DNA of 64,000 nucleotides from Acidobacteriota bacterium (GCA_003222675.1 QHWT01000068.1:23971-87970), one strand, 5' to 3'; positions 1-10,522 are shown, numbered from the stretch's first letter. Numbers and translations are program-made. Notes: generated from the letters alone by a model not told the origin.

Positions 1-33
1 CGAGACGTACGGCACGATTACTGCGCTGTAGCA

Positions 34-75
34 AGGCTTCGGGCTTCAGGCTTCCGGCTTCGCCGTTCGGGCTTC
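34..75. repeat. Heptanucleotide array 1
   Basis: Six consecutive 7-bp units (AGGCTTC, GGGCTTC, AGGCTTC, CGGCTTC, GCCGTTC, GGGCTTC) end 11 bp before the dihydropyrimidinase start. Nothing else is recognisable in bases 1-86. The same heptamer type recurs at 14703, 19734 and, as its reverse complement, at 1518. Confidence 0.85.
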
Positions 76-86
76 GGCGTTTAATC

Positions 87-1487
87 ATGAGCCTTCTGAT
101 TACTAACGGACGGGTGATCACCGCGGCCGATGACTACGTTGCCGATGTCTACTGCGAGAACGGCACCATCACGGCCATCGGGAAGGACCTGCCGTCACAC
201 CGCTTTCAGGCGGAGCGGACGATCGATGCGTCCGGCAAGTACGTGATGCCAGGCGGCATCGACGTGCACACGCACCTTGACATGCCCTTCGGCGGCACGT
301 GTTCGTCGGATGACTTCGAAACCGGCACGATTGCCGCAGCGTTTGGCGGGACGACGAGCCTCGTCGACTTCGCGATCCAGTACCGCGGCAAGACGATGAG
401 GCACGCGCTGGACGACTGGATGGCCAAGGCGTCCGGCAAGGCGGTGATCGATTACTCGTTCCACATGATCCTCACGGAACTGCCCGATGCGGGCCTCTCC
501 GACATGGACACGATGGTGCGTCAGGGGATCACCAGCTTCAAGCTGTTCATGGCCTATCCGGGCGTGTTCATGGTGGACGATGCGACGATCTTCAGGGCGT
601 TGCGGCGGACGGGGGAGAACGGCGGCCTCGTCTGCATGCACGCCGAGAACGGCGGCGTGATCGACGTGCTCGTGCAGGAGGCGCTCCGCAAGGGAGAGAA
701 GGCGCCGAAGTATCATGCGCTGACGCGGCCGTCACGCGCGGAGGGAGAAGCGACCGGCCGCGCGATCGCGCTCGCCGAGATCGCCGGCGTGCCGATCTAC
801 ATCGTGCATCTGTCCTCCGCTGACGCGCTCGAAAAGATCAGGCACGCACGCGACATGGGCCTGCCCGCCTATGCGGAGACATGCCCGCAGTATCTGTTTC
901 TCTCATACGACAACTACGAAGAGCCGGGCTTCAACGGCGCAAAGTACGTGATGTCGCCGCCGCTGCGCGAGAAGTGGCACCAGGACGTGTTGTGGAAAGG
1001 GCTCGCAAAGAACGACCTGCAGGTCATCTCGACCGATCACTGCCCGTTCTGCATGAGCGAGCAGAAGGAGCTCGGGAAAGACGATTTCAGCAAAATTCCC
1101 AACGGCGCGCCGGGGATCGAGACGCGCCTGACGCTGGTGCACAACGGCGGCGTGCGCGGCGGCCGCATCAGTCTCAACCGCTTCGTCGAGCTCTGCTCGA
1201 CGACGCCCGCGAGAATGTTCGGCCTGTTCCCACGCAAAGGGACGATCGCCGTCGGCAGCGACGCCGATATCGTCATCTTCGATCCGGATGCCAGGCAGAC
1301 GCTCGGCGTCAAGACGCTCCATATGCGGGTCGACTACAACCCCTACGAAGGCACCGTCGTGCAGGGCGCGCCAAGCGCCGTCATTTCGAACGGCACGGTG
1401 ATCGTCGAGGGGGGCAAGTTCGTCGGCAGGAAGGGCGCGGGACGCTTCATCAAACGCGGACCGAGTCAAGCCCCATCGGGACTTTAA
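87..1487 (+). CDS. hydA: Dihydropyrimidinase / D-hydantoinase
   Basis: A cytoplasmic cyclic-amidohydrolase that opens dihydropyrimidine or 5-substituted hydantoin rings. The 466 residues match the usual family length. The binuclear metal site is visible: H61-T-H63 in DVHTHLDMP, the lysine expected to be carbamylated (K152 in SFKLFMAYPG), H185 in HAEN, H241 in YIVHLSS and D317 in STDHCPF. The ATG at 87 has no strong Shine-Dalgarno and follows a heptamer array. The next gene downstream is an NCS1 permease in the same direction, so the pair probably imports and hydrolyses a hydantoin or dihydropyrimidine. Substrate preference cannot be read from the sequence; dihydropyrimidinase is the likelier role. 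Confidence 0.93.
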   Translation: MSLLITNGRVITAADDYVADVYCENGTITAIGKDLPSHRFQAERTIDASGKYVMPGGIDVHTHLDMPFGGTCSSDDFETGTIAAAFGGTTSLVDFAIQYRGKTMRHALDDWMAKASGKAVIDYSFHMILTELPDAGLSDMDTMVRQGITSFKLFMAYPGVFMVDDATIFRALRRTGENGGLVCMHAENGGVIDVLVQEALRKGEKAPKYHALTRPSRAEGEATGRAIALAEIAGVPIYIVHLSSADALEKIRHARDMGLPAYAETCPQYLFLSYDNYEEPGFNGAKYVMSPPLREKWHQDVLWKGLAKNDLQVISTDHCPFCMSEQKELGKDDFSKIPNGAPGIETRLTLVHNGGVRGGRISLNRFVELCSTTPARMFGLFPRKGTIAVGSDADIVIFDPDARQTLGVKTLHMRVDYNPYEGTVVQGAPSAVISNGTVIVEGGKFVGRKGAGRFIKRGPSQAPSGL

Positions 1488-1517
1488 CTTAATGACCCCG
1501 GGGTGCCTAATGACTCA

Positions 1518-1567
1518 CCTGAAGCCTGAAGCCTGAGGCCCGAAGCCCGAAGCTGAAGCCCGAAGCC
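1518..1567. repeat. Heptanucleotide array 2
   Basis: Units CCTGAAG, CCTGAAG, CCTGAGG, CCCGAAG, CCCGAAG, a 6-bp CTGAAG and CCCGAAG fill the spacer between the dihydropyrimidinase and the permease. The units are the reverse complement of array 1. Confidence 0.85.
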
Positions 1568-1581
1568 ATTCACGCGAGCTG

Positions 1582-3051
1582 ATGATCACTGCGAGCCAGA
1601 CCACACTCCCCGACGGGCGGGTCGAGCTCCGCGAGCGCTCGCGCATCAAAGCGAGTCCCCTTTACAACGAGGACCTCGCGCCGGTGCCGATCGCGCGGCG
1701 TACGTGGACCACTTACAACTACGCCGCGCTGTGGATCAGCATGGCGCACTGTATCCCGACGTACATGCTCGCGTCGGGACTGATCGCGTCCGGGATGAAC
1801 TGGTGGCAGGCCTTGGTGACGGTGTTGCTGGGCAACACGATCGTGCTCGTGCCGATCCTCTTGAACTCCCACCCGGGCACCAAATATGGCATCCCCTTCC
1901 CCGTCTTCGCGCGCGCCGCATTTGGCACGATCGGATCGAACCTCCCGGCGTTGATGCGCGCGATCGTCGCGTGCGGCTGGTTCGGCATCCAGGCGTGGAT
2001 CGGCGGCGAGGCGTTGAACACCTTCTTCACGAGCGTGGTGCCCGGATGGGCAACGCTCCTCGGCGCCGGTTTCGGCGGACACTCGGGAACGGAATGGCTG
2101 TCGTTCCTGATGTTCTGGTCGCTCAACATCTACATCATCTACCGCGGGATGGATCTGCTGCGCCGCGTCGAGAACTGGGCGGCGCCGTTCGTGCTCGTGA
2201 TGACCGGCGCGCTCCTCGCCTGGGCCGTCTGGCGCGCGCACGGCTTCGGACCTCTCTTTGCGCAGCGAGGACGATTCACGAACGCCGCGGACTTCTTCAA
2301 GGTGTTCGTTCCCTCGCTGACGGCCATGATCGGGTTCTGGGCGACGCTCTCGCTCAACATGCCCGACTTCACGCGCTTCGGGCGCAGCCAGCGCGAGCAG
2401 GTGGTTGGCCAGGTGGTCGCGCTCCCCACGACGATGTTCGTGTTCGCGGCGATGGGCGTCATGATCACGAGCGCCACCTCGATCATCTACGGCGAGTTGA
2501 TCTGGGATCCGGTGAAACTGATAGGACGATTCCGCGATCCACTCGTCATCGCGGTGTCGATGTTCACCGCGGTCGTCGCGACGCTCGCGGTGAATATCGC
2601 GGCAAACGTCGTCTCCCCTGCCAACGACTTCGCGAATGCGTTCCCGCGCGCCATCAGTTTCAAGACGGGCGGCTTGATCACGGGCGTCCTCGGGATCGTG
2701 ATTCAACCGTGGAAGCTGCTCGCGGATCCATCGGGCTACATCTTCACGTGGCTGCTCGGATATTCCGGCGGCCTCGGATCGATCGCGGGCGTGCTGATCG
2801 CGGACTACTGGATCGTGCGCCGCACGGATCTTCGTCTCGAAGATTTGTACCTGCCTGACGGCCGCTATCGTTACTCCCGCGGATGGCACGTGCCGGGCGC
2901 GGTGGCCACGATCGCGGGCTGCGCGGCCGCATGGGGCGGCCTCCTCATTCCGCTGCTGCGCCCGCTTTACGACTATGCCTGGTTCGTTGGCTTTGGCGTC
3001 GCCGCGCTTGTCTATTTCGTAATCGCCAGTTGGGAAAAGTCTTCCCGGTAG
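1582..3051 (+). CDS. NCS1 family nucleobase/hydantoin:cation symporter
   Basis: An inner-membrane transporter of the NCS1 family, which brings in nucleobases, allantoin or hydantoins with H+ or Na+. The 489 residues and about 12 hydrophobic segments fit the family. The N-terminal stretch NYAALWISMAHCIPTY and the following GTKYGIPFPVFARAAFG are typical NCS1 signatures around helices 1-3, as is the WFGIQAW segment. It lies 94 bp after the dihydropyrimidinase on the same strand, which suggests that it supplies that enzyme's substrate. An Mhp1-like hydantoin permease is the best guess; uracil or allantoin transport is possible. Confidence 0.9.
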   Translation: MITASQTTLPDGRVELRERSRIKASPLYNEDLAPVPIARRTWTTYNYAALWISMAHCIPTYMLASGLIASGMNWWQALVTVLLGNTIVLVPILLNSHPGTKYGIPFPVFARAAFGTIGSNLPALMRAIVACGWFGIQAWIGGEALNTFFTSVVPGWATLLGAGFGGHSGTEWLSFLMFWSLNIYIIYRGMDLLRRVENWAAPFVLVMTGALLAWAVWRAHGFGPLFAQRGRFTNAADFFKVFVPSLTAMIGFWATLSLNMPDFTRFGRSQREQVVGQVVALPTTMFVFAAMGVMITSATSIIYGELIWDPVKLIGRFRDPLVIAVSMFTAVVATLAVNIAANVVSPANDFANAFPRAISFKTGGLITGVLGIVIQPWKLLADPSGYIFTWLLGYSGGLGSIAGVLIADYWIVRRTDLRLEDLYLPDGRYRYSRGWHVPGAVATIAGCAAAWGGLLIPLLRPLYDYAWFVGFGVAALVYFVIASWEKSSR

Positions 3052-3385
3052 CGGCTGAGCGTCCTTTTTGTTTTCTGCCGCCCCAACAATCCTCCGGCGG
3101 CTGAACTAATGTCTGCCAGCGCGAGGACTTTCGCGACAGTTCTGCAACACTCCAGATACGAATTTCGCTGGGGAAATATTGACAATTCTGCCATTTGACA
3201 GTTTTCGCGCCCCCCGGCCAGCAACTTGCTCAAGTCGCCGGCACAACAACCGATCTGAGCCGATTGCAGCGGTCTACCGCCGCATCGTGCGCTGAGTCTC
3301 CTGGCGGAGCGCGAGACCTCCAGGTGCGTCAGCCATACCGGAGGTCTGCGCCGGGGATCGATTTCAAGGTGGAGGGTGCCGCGTC
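3052..3385. other. Intergenic region before the giant secreted protein
   Basis: No convincing gene is present. Two TTGACA hexamers lie 16 bp apart (3179-3184 and 3195-3200), and the second is followed by GTTTTC. Neither has a good -10 box at the usual distance, so this is at most a candidate regulator or promoter site for the gene at 3386. Confidence 0.35.
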
Positions 3386-6300
3386 ATGGGTCGAGTCGCG
3401 AATCGGATAGCAGCAATCGTGGCGTCTGTCTGGTGTGTCTGGCTGATTACCGCATTCGCGCAGGCGCCCGCCTGCGGCCCTAATCCCGTCGTCTGCGAGA
3501 ACCAGCTGACCGGCGATTCCGACTACGAGGTCGATGGCGGCGGTGCGGGCGATCCGAGCATCCAGGGATTCGCGGCAGACATCAGCGTCAACACGGGCCA
3601 GACAGTCCGCTTCAAGATCGCCACGGACTCGGCGCATTACCGCATCGCGATCTATCGTCTCGGCTACTACGGCGGCGCAGGCGCTCGCAAGATCGTCACG
3701 CTGCCGGATTTCACGACACCGCAGATTCAGCCGAACTGCACGCAGGAGTCTCCATCGGGACCACCGACAGGACTGGTCGATTGCGGCAACTGGACGGTCT
3801 CAGCATCGTGGAACTCCGCGGGCGCAACATCCGGGATCTATCTCGCGAAGCTGACGCGGCTGGACGTCACACCGAGCACGTCGAGCCACATTCCGTTCAT
3901 CGTGCGCGATGACGCACGTACGGCGGACATCCTGTTTCAGACATCCGACACGACCTGGCAGGCATACAACCAGTACGGCGGCGGGAGCCTGTATTGCGGC
4001 GGTCCGATCTCAAACGCAGGAACGGCGTACAGCTGCCCGGGGCGCGCCGTCCGCGTGAGTTACAACCGGCCGATCGATACGCGCGACCACGATCCTCAGA
4101 GCTTCCTGTTCAACGCCGAGTACCCGATGGTGCGGTGGCTCGAAGCGAACGGATACGACGTCAAGTATTGGTCCGGCGTCGACACCGATCGGCTGGGCGC
4201 CGATCTCAGCGGTCTTCACAAGCCGAAGGCCTTTCTCTCGGTCGGGCACGACGAGTACTGGTCGGGCAACCAGCGCGCCCGCGTCGAGCAGGCGCGCAAT
4301 GCCGGCGTGAATCTGGCGTTCTTCAGCGGCAACGAGATGTTCTGGAAGACGCGCTGGGAGCCGAGCATCGACGGCACCGTGGCGCCGTTCCGCACCCTCG
4401 TCAGCTACAAGGAGACGATGAGGAACGACATCAACAATGACCCGCTGGATCCGCTCGACACGGGCCCGAATCCGATAACCACGGGCACGTGGCGCGATAC
4501 ACGATTCGGCGCGCCGGGAGATGGCGGTCGCCCTGAAAACGCACTCACGGGCCAGATCTGGACTGTCAACTGCTGCAGCAGTCAGATCGAAATACCCGTG
4601 TCGATGCGCGCGCTGCGCTTCTGGCGCAATACGCGGGTGGCCGACCTGACGGCGGGTGTCGTGTTTCTTCCAAACGAATCGCTCGGCTACGAATGGGATG
4701 AGGATCTCGACAACGGAGTTCGTCCCCCGGGTCTCGTCCGGATGTCGTTGGCGACGCGCACCGTTGCCGAACGGATCCTGGATTTCGGGACGAAGGTGGG
4801 CCAGGGTACCGCCACTCACAGCCTGACGCTTTACCGTCACACCAGTGGCGCGCTCGTCTTCGGCGCCGGCACCGTGCAGTGGTCGTGGGGTCTCGATGGC
4901 GCGCACGATCGTGGTCTCGCGGCAGATACGCACACGCCCGACCACGCGATGCAGCAGGCGACATTCAACCTGCTCGCGGACATGGACGCGCAGCCGGCCA
5001 ACCCGCAGGTCGGCGCCGATCCGAACCGCCCGCTGGTTCGTGGCGTGAAGTCGACCGATGCGCTCGGTCCGATATCCACGATCACCTCACCGGCCGTCGG
5101 CACGAGCGTCCGGAGCGGCGAACGCGTCGTGATCAATGGCACCGCCACGGATCAGGGCGGTGGAACGGTGGCCGGCGTCGAGGTCTCGGTCGACGGCGGA
5201 GTGACATGGAAGGCTGCGCAAGGGACGGCCGCGTGGAGCTTCGACTGGTCGCCGGGCGCGACTGGTCTGATGACGGTTCGCGCACGGGCGATTGACGACA
5301 GCGGCAACCTCGAGTCAGGCGGCGCCGCCGCGACCGTGACGATCGAACCGGGCACCTGCCCGTGCACGAGCCTGTGGCATCCCGCGACGGTTCCGCCCAT
5401 CGCGGACTTCAACGATCCGACGGCGCTCGAGCTGGGGGTGAAGTTCACGAGCGGCCCCCACGTCGGGAACCTCTGGACATCGAACGGCACGAAGCTGGCG
5501 ACGGCTACCTTTGCGAGCGAGTCGACGACCGGGTGGCAGCAGGTGCTCTTCCCCTCGCCGGTCCCGATTGCGGCGAACACGATGTACGTCGCGTCGTACC
5601 ACACCACGGTTGGCCATTACGCGGCCACGCCAGGCTATTTCACCAGCGCCGGCACCGACGCCCCGCCGCTGCATGCGCTCACGAGCGCAGTGGCCGGCGG
5701 CAACGGCGTGTTCCTCTCAATCGGAGCGAGCGGTTTCCCGACCCAGAGCTTCAATGCCACGAACTACTGGGTCGATGTCGTGTTCTCGCCAACGAACAAC
5801 GACACGACGCCGCCGCTGATCTTCGACGTCGCGGAACGGACGATCGACAGCGCGAACGTCGTGATCACGTGGACCACGAACGAGAGCTCGACATCGCGCA
5901 TCGAGTACTCGACGGCTTTCGACTTCCCGGCAGCAGGCACCACGACGGCGTCTGACCCCGCGTTCGTGACCGCACATCGCATGGCGCTCGGTCATCTGAC
6001 GCCGAACACCACGTACTTCTATCGGGTCTCGTCGGCCGACCGCGCAGGCAACACGGCCACGGAGCTCGCGCCCAGTTTCACGGTCCCGGGGCCGACCCTG
6101 CGGGACACGGCGCAGGCGGACTTTGCGGCGGGCCAGCCGACATTCACGTACGCGGCGGAGACCGACGACGGCGAGCTGATGCTCTCGCCTGCTGAAGGCG
6201 CCGAGTTCTCCGGCACGTCGCTGCCTGACGGATGGCGCGCGTTGCCGTGGAGCGGCGGCGGATTCGCACGCGTCGACAACGGGTTGCTGGATGTGGATGG

Positions 6301-9300
6301 ATGGCGGGTTGGCACGTGCAGCGTGGATTCAACCGGCGCCTGCACCGAGGCAGGCACGTATGGACCCGGCCGCTCGCTCGAGTTCGTCGCGACGTTCAGC
6401 TCGGATGGATTCGAGCACGCCGGGTTCGGCGTCACGCTGGGGAGCCTCGCCGAACCCTGGGCCATCTTCAGCACGTTCACCGGGGGCGGCCTGGTCGCGC
6501 GGACGAACACCGGCGCGGTGAGCGTGGACGAGCCCCTCGGAAGCAGCTATATCGGGGCGCCGCACCGTTATCGGATCGACTGGCACACCGACGGAACCGT
6601 CAACTACTTCATCGATGGCGTGCAGGTTGCCGCGCATACCGCAGTGGTGAACGGACCGATGCGGCCGGTGGCCGCCAGCGACTTCTCGGTCGGCGGCGGC
6701 ACCGTCAAAGTGGATTGGATGCGCATGACGCCGTATGCGGCGGCCGGCAGTCTCCTGTCGCGCGTGTTCGACGCATCAGCAATCGTCGACTGGCACAGCA
6801 TCCAGTGGGCGGCGGATCAACCGGCAGGCACGAGCGTCGCCATCAGTCTGCGGACGGGCAACACCGCCACGCCAGACGGAACCTGGTCGAACTTCGCGGC
6901 GGTGCCAGCGCCAGGGACGCTCACGCAGCGATCACGCTTCATTCAGTACCGGGCGGAGCTGGCGTCCACCGATCCGGGTTCGACGCCGAGGCTCGACGAC
7001 ATCATCATCAGCACGAGTCATGCTCCGGTCGCCCAGAACGACCGCGCGACCGTTCCGGTCAACGGCAGTTTCGTGTTCCCGGCCTCGGGGCCTGGCAGCC
7101 TGACGGCGAACGATACGGACGCAGATATCAACGACGTGTTGCGTGTCATCGCAGTGACTCAGCCTGGCCATGGCGTCGCAGTTTTGAACGCCGACGGATC
7201 GGTCGTATACGCGCCGACGCTGAACTACCAAGGATCCGACACGTTCACGTACACGGTCAGCGACGGCCTGCTGACGGGGACGGCGACCGTCACGATGTTC
7301 ATGGGCGTCAGCAACCAGCCGCCTGTCGCGCAGCCGGACGCGTTTTCCCTTCTTGAAGACAGCGGGAGCACTACGCTGACCGTGCTGGCGAACGACAGCG
7401 ATCCCGAGGACGGCACGAACGTCAAGGTCACGGCTGTGACGCAAGGCGCACATGGCACGGTCGCCATCACTCCCGGTGCCGCATCCGTCTCTTACACGCC
7501 GCAAGCCGACTTCTTCGGATCCGATACGTTTACCTACACGATCAGCGACACCGCGGGCGCGACGGCGACGGCCAACGTGACGCTCACGGTCAAGCCTGTC
7601 GACGATGCGCCGCGCTTCGTCAAGGGCGCAGACCAGACGGTGCTCGAGGATGCGGGAGCGAAGACCGTCACCGGATGGGCGACGTCCATCAGCGCGGGGC
7701 CGGCCAATGAAAACGGCCAGGCGCTGAATTTCATCGTGACGAATAACAACAACGCGCTGTTCGACCTGCAGCCGGCGGTCGCGAGCAACGGGACGCTCAC
7801 GTATACGACTAAACCGACTGCGAACGGATCCGCGACCGTCACCGTCTCCCTGCACGATGACGGCGGCACGCTCGACGGCGGCGTCGACACCAGCGCACCG
7901 CAGACATTCACGATTAGTGTGACCGCCGTCAATGATGCGCCGAGCTTCGTCAAGGGTGCTGACCAGACGGTACTCGAGGACTCCGGTCCGACATCCGTCG
8001 TCGCCTGGGCCACCGCGATCAGTGCAGGACCCGCGGACGAGGCCGGGCAGACGCTGACCTTCACGGTCACGAATAACAACGCGGCCCTCTTCGCAGCGGC
8101 ACCCGCCGTTTCGGGAACCGGCGTGCTGACGTTTACGCCGGCAGCCAACGCCAGCGGTTCTTCAATCGTCACGGTGAAACTGGCGGACAGCGGCGGGACA
8201 GTCAATGGCGGCGTCGACAGCAGCACACAGACGTTCGTCATCACGGTGAAGCCGGTCAACGACGCGCCGTCCTTCGTCAAGGGCGCTGACCAGACGGTGC
8301 TCGAAGACGCGGGTGCGCAGACCGTGCCCGGCTGGGCGACGGCCATGAGCGCCGGGCCCGCATCAGAGGCTGGCCAGACGCTGACCTTCGGGGTCACGGC
8401 CAGCAACACCGCGCTGTTCGCGGTGCAGCCGGCCATCACGCCGACCGGCACCTTGAGCTACACGCCAGCGCTGAATGCCAACGGTTCCACGACGGTCACC
8501 GTCGTCCTGCGCGACAACGGCGGCACGCTCGACGGGGGCGTCGACGCGAGCGCGTCACAGACGTTCACCATCAACCTCACGGCCGTCAACGACGTACCGA
8601 GCTTCGTGAAGGGGCTTGATCAGACTGTGCTCGAAGATGCCGGACCGAGAGTGGTGACCGCATGGGCCACGTCGATCAGCGCGGGTGGTCCAGACGAGAG
8701 CGCGCAGGTATTGACGTTCGAGGTGACGAATAGCAACAACGCGCTGTTCTCGGCGCAGCCACAGATTGCCGCGAACGGCACGTTGAGCTATACACCCGCA
8801 GCAACCGCGAATGGTTCAGCGACCGTCACCGTCGCGCTGCGCGACAACGGCGGCACGCTGAACGGCGGCTCGGATCTCAGCGCATCCCAGACCTTCACCA
8901 TTACCGTGACGCCGGTGAACGACGTGCCGAGCTTCACGAAGGGCGCCAATCAGGTCGTGCTCGAGGATGCAGTCCCGCAGTCAATCGCCTGGGCAACGGC
9001 GATTAGCGCGGGACCCGCGAACGAAAGCGCTCAGACGCTGAACTTCATCGTCAGCAACAGCAGCAACGTGCTCTTCAGCGCGCAGCCGCAAATTTCTGCG
9101 ACCGGCACGCTCACGTTCACCGCCGCGCCAAACGTGAACGGGCTCGCGACGGTGACAGTGCAACTCCACGACAACGGCGGTATCGCCGACGGCGGCGTGG
9201 ACACCAGCGCAGCGCAGACCTTCACGATCTCTGTGACCGCAGTGAATGACGCGCCGAGCTTTACCAAGGGTGCGGATCAGACTTCGTCGGCCGGCGCCGG

Positions 9301-10516
9301 CGCGCAGACCGTGGCCGTATGGGCCACGAACCTCAGCGCAGGCCCGGCCGACGAATCGGCGCAGGCGCTCAACTTCATCGTGACGACCAACAACGCGGCG
9401 CTGTTCTCGGTGCAGCCGGTGATTGCGGCCAATGGAACCCTGACGTACACGCCCGCCGCAACCGGCGGCGGCACGGCCGTCGTCACCGTCCAGCTGCACG
9501 ACAACGGCGGCGTGGCAAACGGCGGGGTCGACACGAGCGCGGCGCAGACGTTCAACATCACGCTGCCGTTCCCGACGACGACAACGCTGTCGTCACCAAC
9601 GGTGAGCCCGACGACGTATGGCCAGGCAGTGGTGCTGAACGCGAGCGTGACGAGCGCCGGCGGTACGCCGCAGGGATCGATCGATTTCCTGGATAGCGGT
9701 GTGCTGCTAGGGAATGTGACGTTGACGAACGGATCAGCGTCGCTGAGCACGACCGCGATCGGGGCCGGGACAGCGCGGACGATCACGGCGGTATATAAGC
9801 CGACGCCATCGTTCGTGACAAGTCAGGCGGCGATCACTCGCGTGGTAACCGCTGCGGCGACGACATCAACGTTTATCGTAACGCCTACCGTCTCACAGTA
9901 CAGCGATGTCGTGACATTCGACACGACATTGACACCTGGCACGCTCGGCAACACATGGCCTGCACAGAGCGCCAGCTTCAGGATTGGCACACAGGTCGTC
10001 GCGACAGCGGCCTTTGTGTGGGATGCGACAGCGGGGGTGTTGCGCGCTCGCTACATCGGGCCACTTATCGAGGGGCCAACTCAGACCGGTCAGTTGAAGC
10101 CTGGCACCAGAACGATAGCGATTCTCTACAACGGTGTGAGCTCGAACTACACTGTCGCCAACCGCACCGGATCGATGTCAATTACGCGAGAAGACGCGAC
10201 GGTCTCTTACATCGGCGACACGCAGGTGGTCTGCAGCACGAATTGCGCGGCGGTTCCTGTCCTCTTGAAGGCCAGGGTTACCGAGGCTCAGGATGGTTCA
10301 CTCGGCGACATCCGCAATGCGACAGTGGCATTCGTGAACCGGACGACAGGACTGACAATCGCCACTGTACCGGTGTCGGCGGACGGAACAGCGAGCACGA
10401 CGTGGACGGTCAATGTTGCAGCGTCACAGACGACGAAGATAGGGATGGTGGTGGGTAACTACTATATTCGAAGCAACACGCTTGACGATGGCACGGTCGT
10501 GATTACGAAACAGTAG
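3386..10516 (+). CDS. Giant secreted multidomain protein: DMFase-beta-like domain plus Ig/cadherin-like repeats
   Basis: A 2376-residue exported protein with a signal peptide (about residues 1-26, ending ITAFAQA). Domains in order: a region like the N,N-dimethylformamidase beta-subunit C-terminal domain (about 60-540; motifs YRLGYYGG and SVGHDEYWSGNQR), an Ig-like domain (555-650), a DUF4082-like domain (658-800), fibronectin type III (808-900), a jelly-roll-like region (900-1120) and two cadherin-like domains with LANDSD and FTYTVSDG motifs (1213-1405). Six about 110-residue repeats follow (1409-2065), then an Ig-like domain (about 2066-2165) and a unique tail. The domain mix suggests a surface or matrix protein. 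Whether the first domain is enzymatic is unknown. Start chosen at ATG 3386 before the signal peptide. Confidence 0.85.
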   Translation: MGRVANRIAAIVASVWCVWLITAFAQAPACGPNPVVCENQLTGDSDYEVDGGGAGDPSIQGFAADISVNTGQTVRFKIATDSAHYRIAIYRLGYYGGAGARKIVTLPDFTTPQIQPNCTQESPSGPPTGLVDCGNWTVSASWNSAGATSGIYLAKLTRLDVTPSTSSHIPFIVRDDARTADILFQTSDTTWQAYNQYGGGSLYCGGPISNAGTAYSCPGRAVRVSYNRPIDTRDHDPQSFLFNAEYPMVRWLEANGYDVKYWSGVDTDRLGADLSGLHKPKAFLSVGHDEYWSGNQRARVEQARNAGVNLAFFSGNEMFWKTRWEPSIDGTVAPFRTLVSYKETMRNDINNDPLDPLDTGPNPITTGTWRDTRFGAPGDGGRPENALTGQIWTVNCCSSQIEIPVSMRALRFWRNTRVADLTAGVVFLPNESLGYEWDEDLDNGVRPPGLVRMSLATRTVAERILDFGTKVGQGTATHSLTLYRHTSGALVFGAGTVQWSWGLDGAHDRGLAADTHTPDHAMQQATFNLLADMDAQPANPQVGADPNRPLVRGVKSTDALGPISTITSPAVGTSVRSGERVVINGTATDQGGGTVAGVEVSVDGGVTWKAAQGTAAWSFDWSPGATGLMTVRARAIDDSGNLESGGAAATVTIEPGTCPCTSLWHPATVPPIADFNDPTALELGVKFTSGPHVGNLWTSNGTKLATATFASESTTGWQQVLFPSPVPIAANTMYVASYHTTVGHYAATPGYFTSAGTDAPPLHALTSAVAGGNGVFLSIGASGFPTQSFNATNYWVDVVFSPTNNDTTPPLIFDVAERTIDSANVVITWTTNESSTSRIEYSTAFDFPAAGTTTASDPAFVTAHRMALGHLTPNTTYFYRVSSADRAGNTATELAPSFTVPGPTLRDTAQADFAAGQPTFTYAAETDDGELMLSPAEGAEFSGTSLPDGWRALPWSGGGFARVDNGLLDVDGWRVGTCSVDSTGACTEAGTYGPGRSLEFVATFSSDGFEHAGFGVTLGSLAEPWAIFSTFTGGGLVARTNTGAVSVDEPLGSSYIGAPHRYRIDWHTDGTVNYFIDGVQVAAHTAVVNGPMRPVAASDFSVGGGTVKVDWMRMTPYAAAGSLLSRVFDASAIVDWHSIQWAADQPAGTSVAISLRTGNTATPDGTWSNFAAVPAPGTLTQRSRFIQYRAELASTDPGSTPRLDDIIISTSHAPVAQNDRATVPVNGSFVFPASGPGSLTANDTDADINDVLRVIAVTQPGHGVAVLNADGSVVYAPTLNYQGSDTFTYTVSDGLLTGTATVTMFMGVSNQPPVAQPDAFSLLEDSGSTTLTVLANDSDPEDGTNVKVTAVTQGAHGTVAITPGAASVSYTPQADFFGSDTFTYTISDTAGATATANVTLTVKPVDDAPRFVKGADQTVLEDAGAKTVTGWATSISAGPANENGQALNFIVTNNNNALFDLQPAVASNGTLTYTTKPTANGSATVTVSLHDDGGTLDGGVDTSAPQTFTISVTAVNDAPSFVKGADQTVLEDSGPTSVVAWATAISAGPADEAGQTLTFTVTNNNAALFAAAPAVSGTGVLTFTPAANASGSSIVTVKLADSGGTVNGGVDSSTQTFVITVKPVNDAPSFVKGADQTVLEDAGAQTVPGWATAMSAGPASEAGQTLTFGVTASNTALFAVQPAITPTGTLSYTPALNANGSTTVTVVLRDNGGTLDGGVDASASQTFTINLTAVNDVPSFVKGLDQTVLEDAGPRVVTAWATSISAGGPDESAQVLTFEVTNSNNALFSAQPQIAANGTLSYTPAATANGSATVTVALRDNGGTLNGGSDLSASQTFTITVTPVNDVPSFTKGANQVVLEDAVPQSIAWATAISAGPANESAQTLNFIVSNSSNVLFSAQPQISATGTLTFTAAPNVNGLATVTVQLHDNGGIADGGVDTSAAQTFTISVTAVNDAPSFTKGADQTSSAGAGAQTVAVWATNLSAGPADESAQALNFIVTTNNAALFSVQPVIAANGTLTYTPAATGGGTAVVTVQLHDNGGVANGGVDTSAAQTFNITLPFPTTTTLSSPTVSPTTYGQAVVLNASVTSAGGTPQGSIDFLDSGVLLGNVTLTNGSASLSTTAIGAGTARTITAVYKPTPSFVTSQAAITRVVTAAATTSTFIVTPTVSQYSDVVTFDTTLTPGTLGNTWPAQSASFRIGTQVVATAAFVWDATAGVLRARYIGPLIEGPTQTGQLKPGTRTIAILYNGVSSNYTVANRTGSMSITREDATVSYIGDTQVVCSTNCAAVPVLLKARVTEAQDGSLGDIRNATVAFVNRTTGLTIATVPVSADGTASTTWTVNVAASQTTKIGMVVGNYYIRSNTLDDGTVVITKQ
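7611..9570 (+). repeat. Six tandem ~330-bp coding repeats
   Basis: Units start near 7611, 7941, 8269, 8599, 8928 and 9255, each encoding about 110 residues. Each opens with P-S-F-V/T-K-G-A-D-Q-T and ends near QTFTI-V-VND. Later parts (GGVD-S-A-QTF) are strongly conserved. The sixth unit loses the VLED motif and reads SSAGAG instead. Confidence 0.85.
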
Positions 10517-10522
10517 CAGGAG

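Noticed and set aside
1570..2889. A 439-codon frame on the - strand
   Set aside because: It lies wholly opposite the NCS1 permease and is a charged, low-hydrophobic antisense frame.
7611..9570. Direct repeats that could be a CRISPR-like array
   Set aside because: The period is about 330 bp, the units code in frame for a protein domain and there are no unique spacers.
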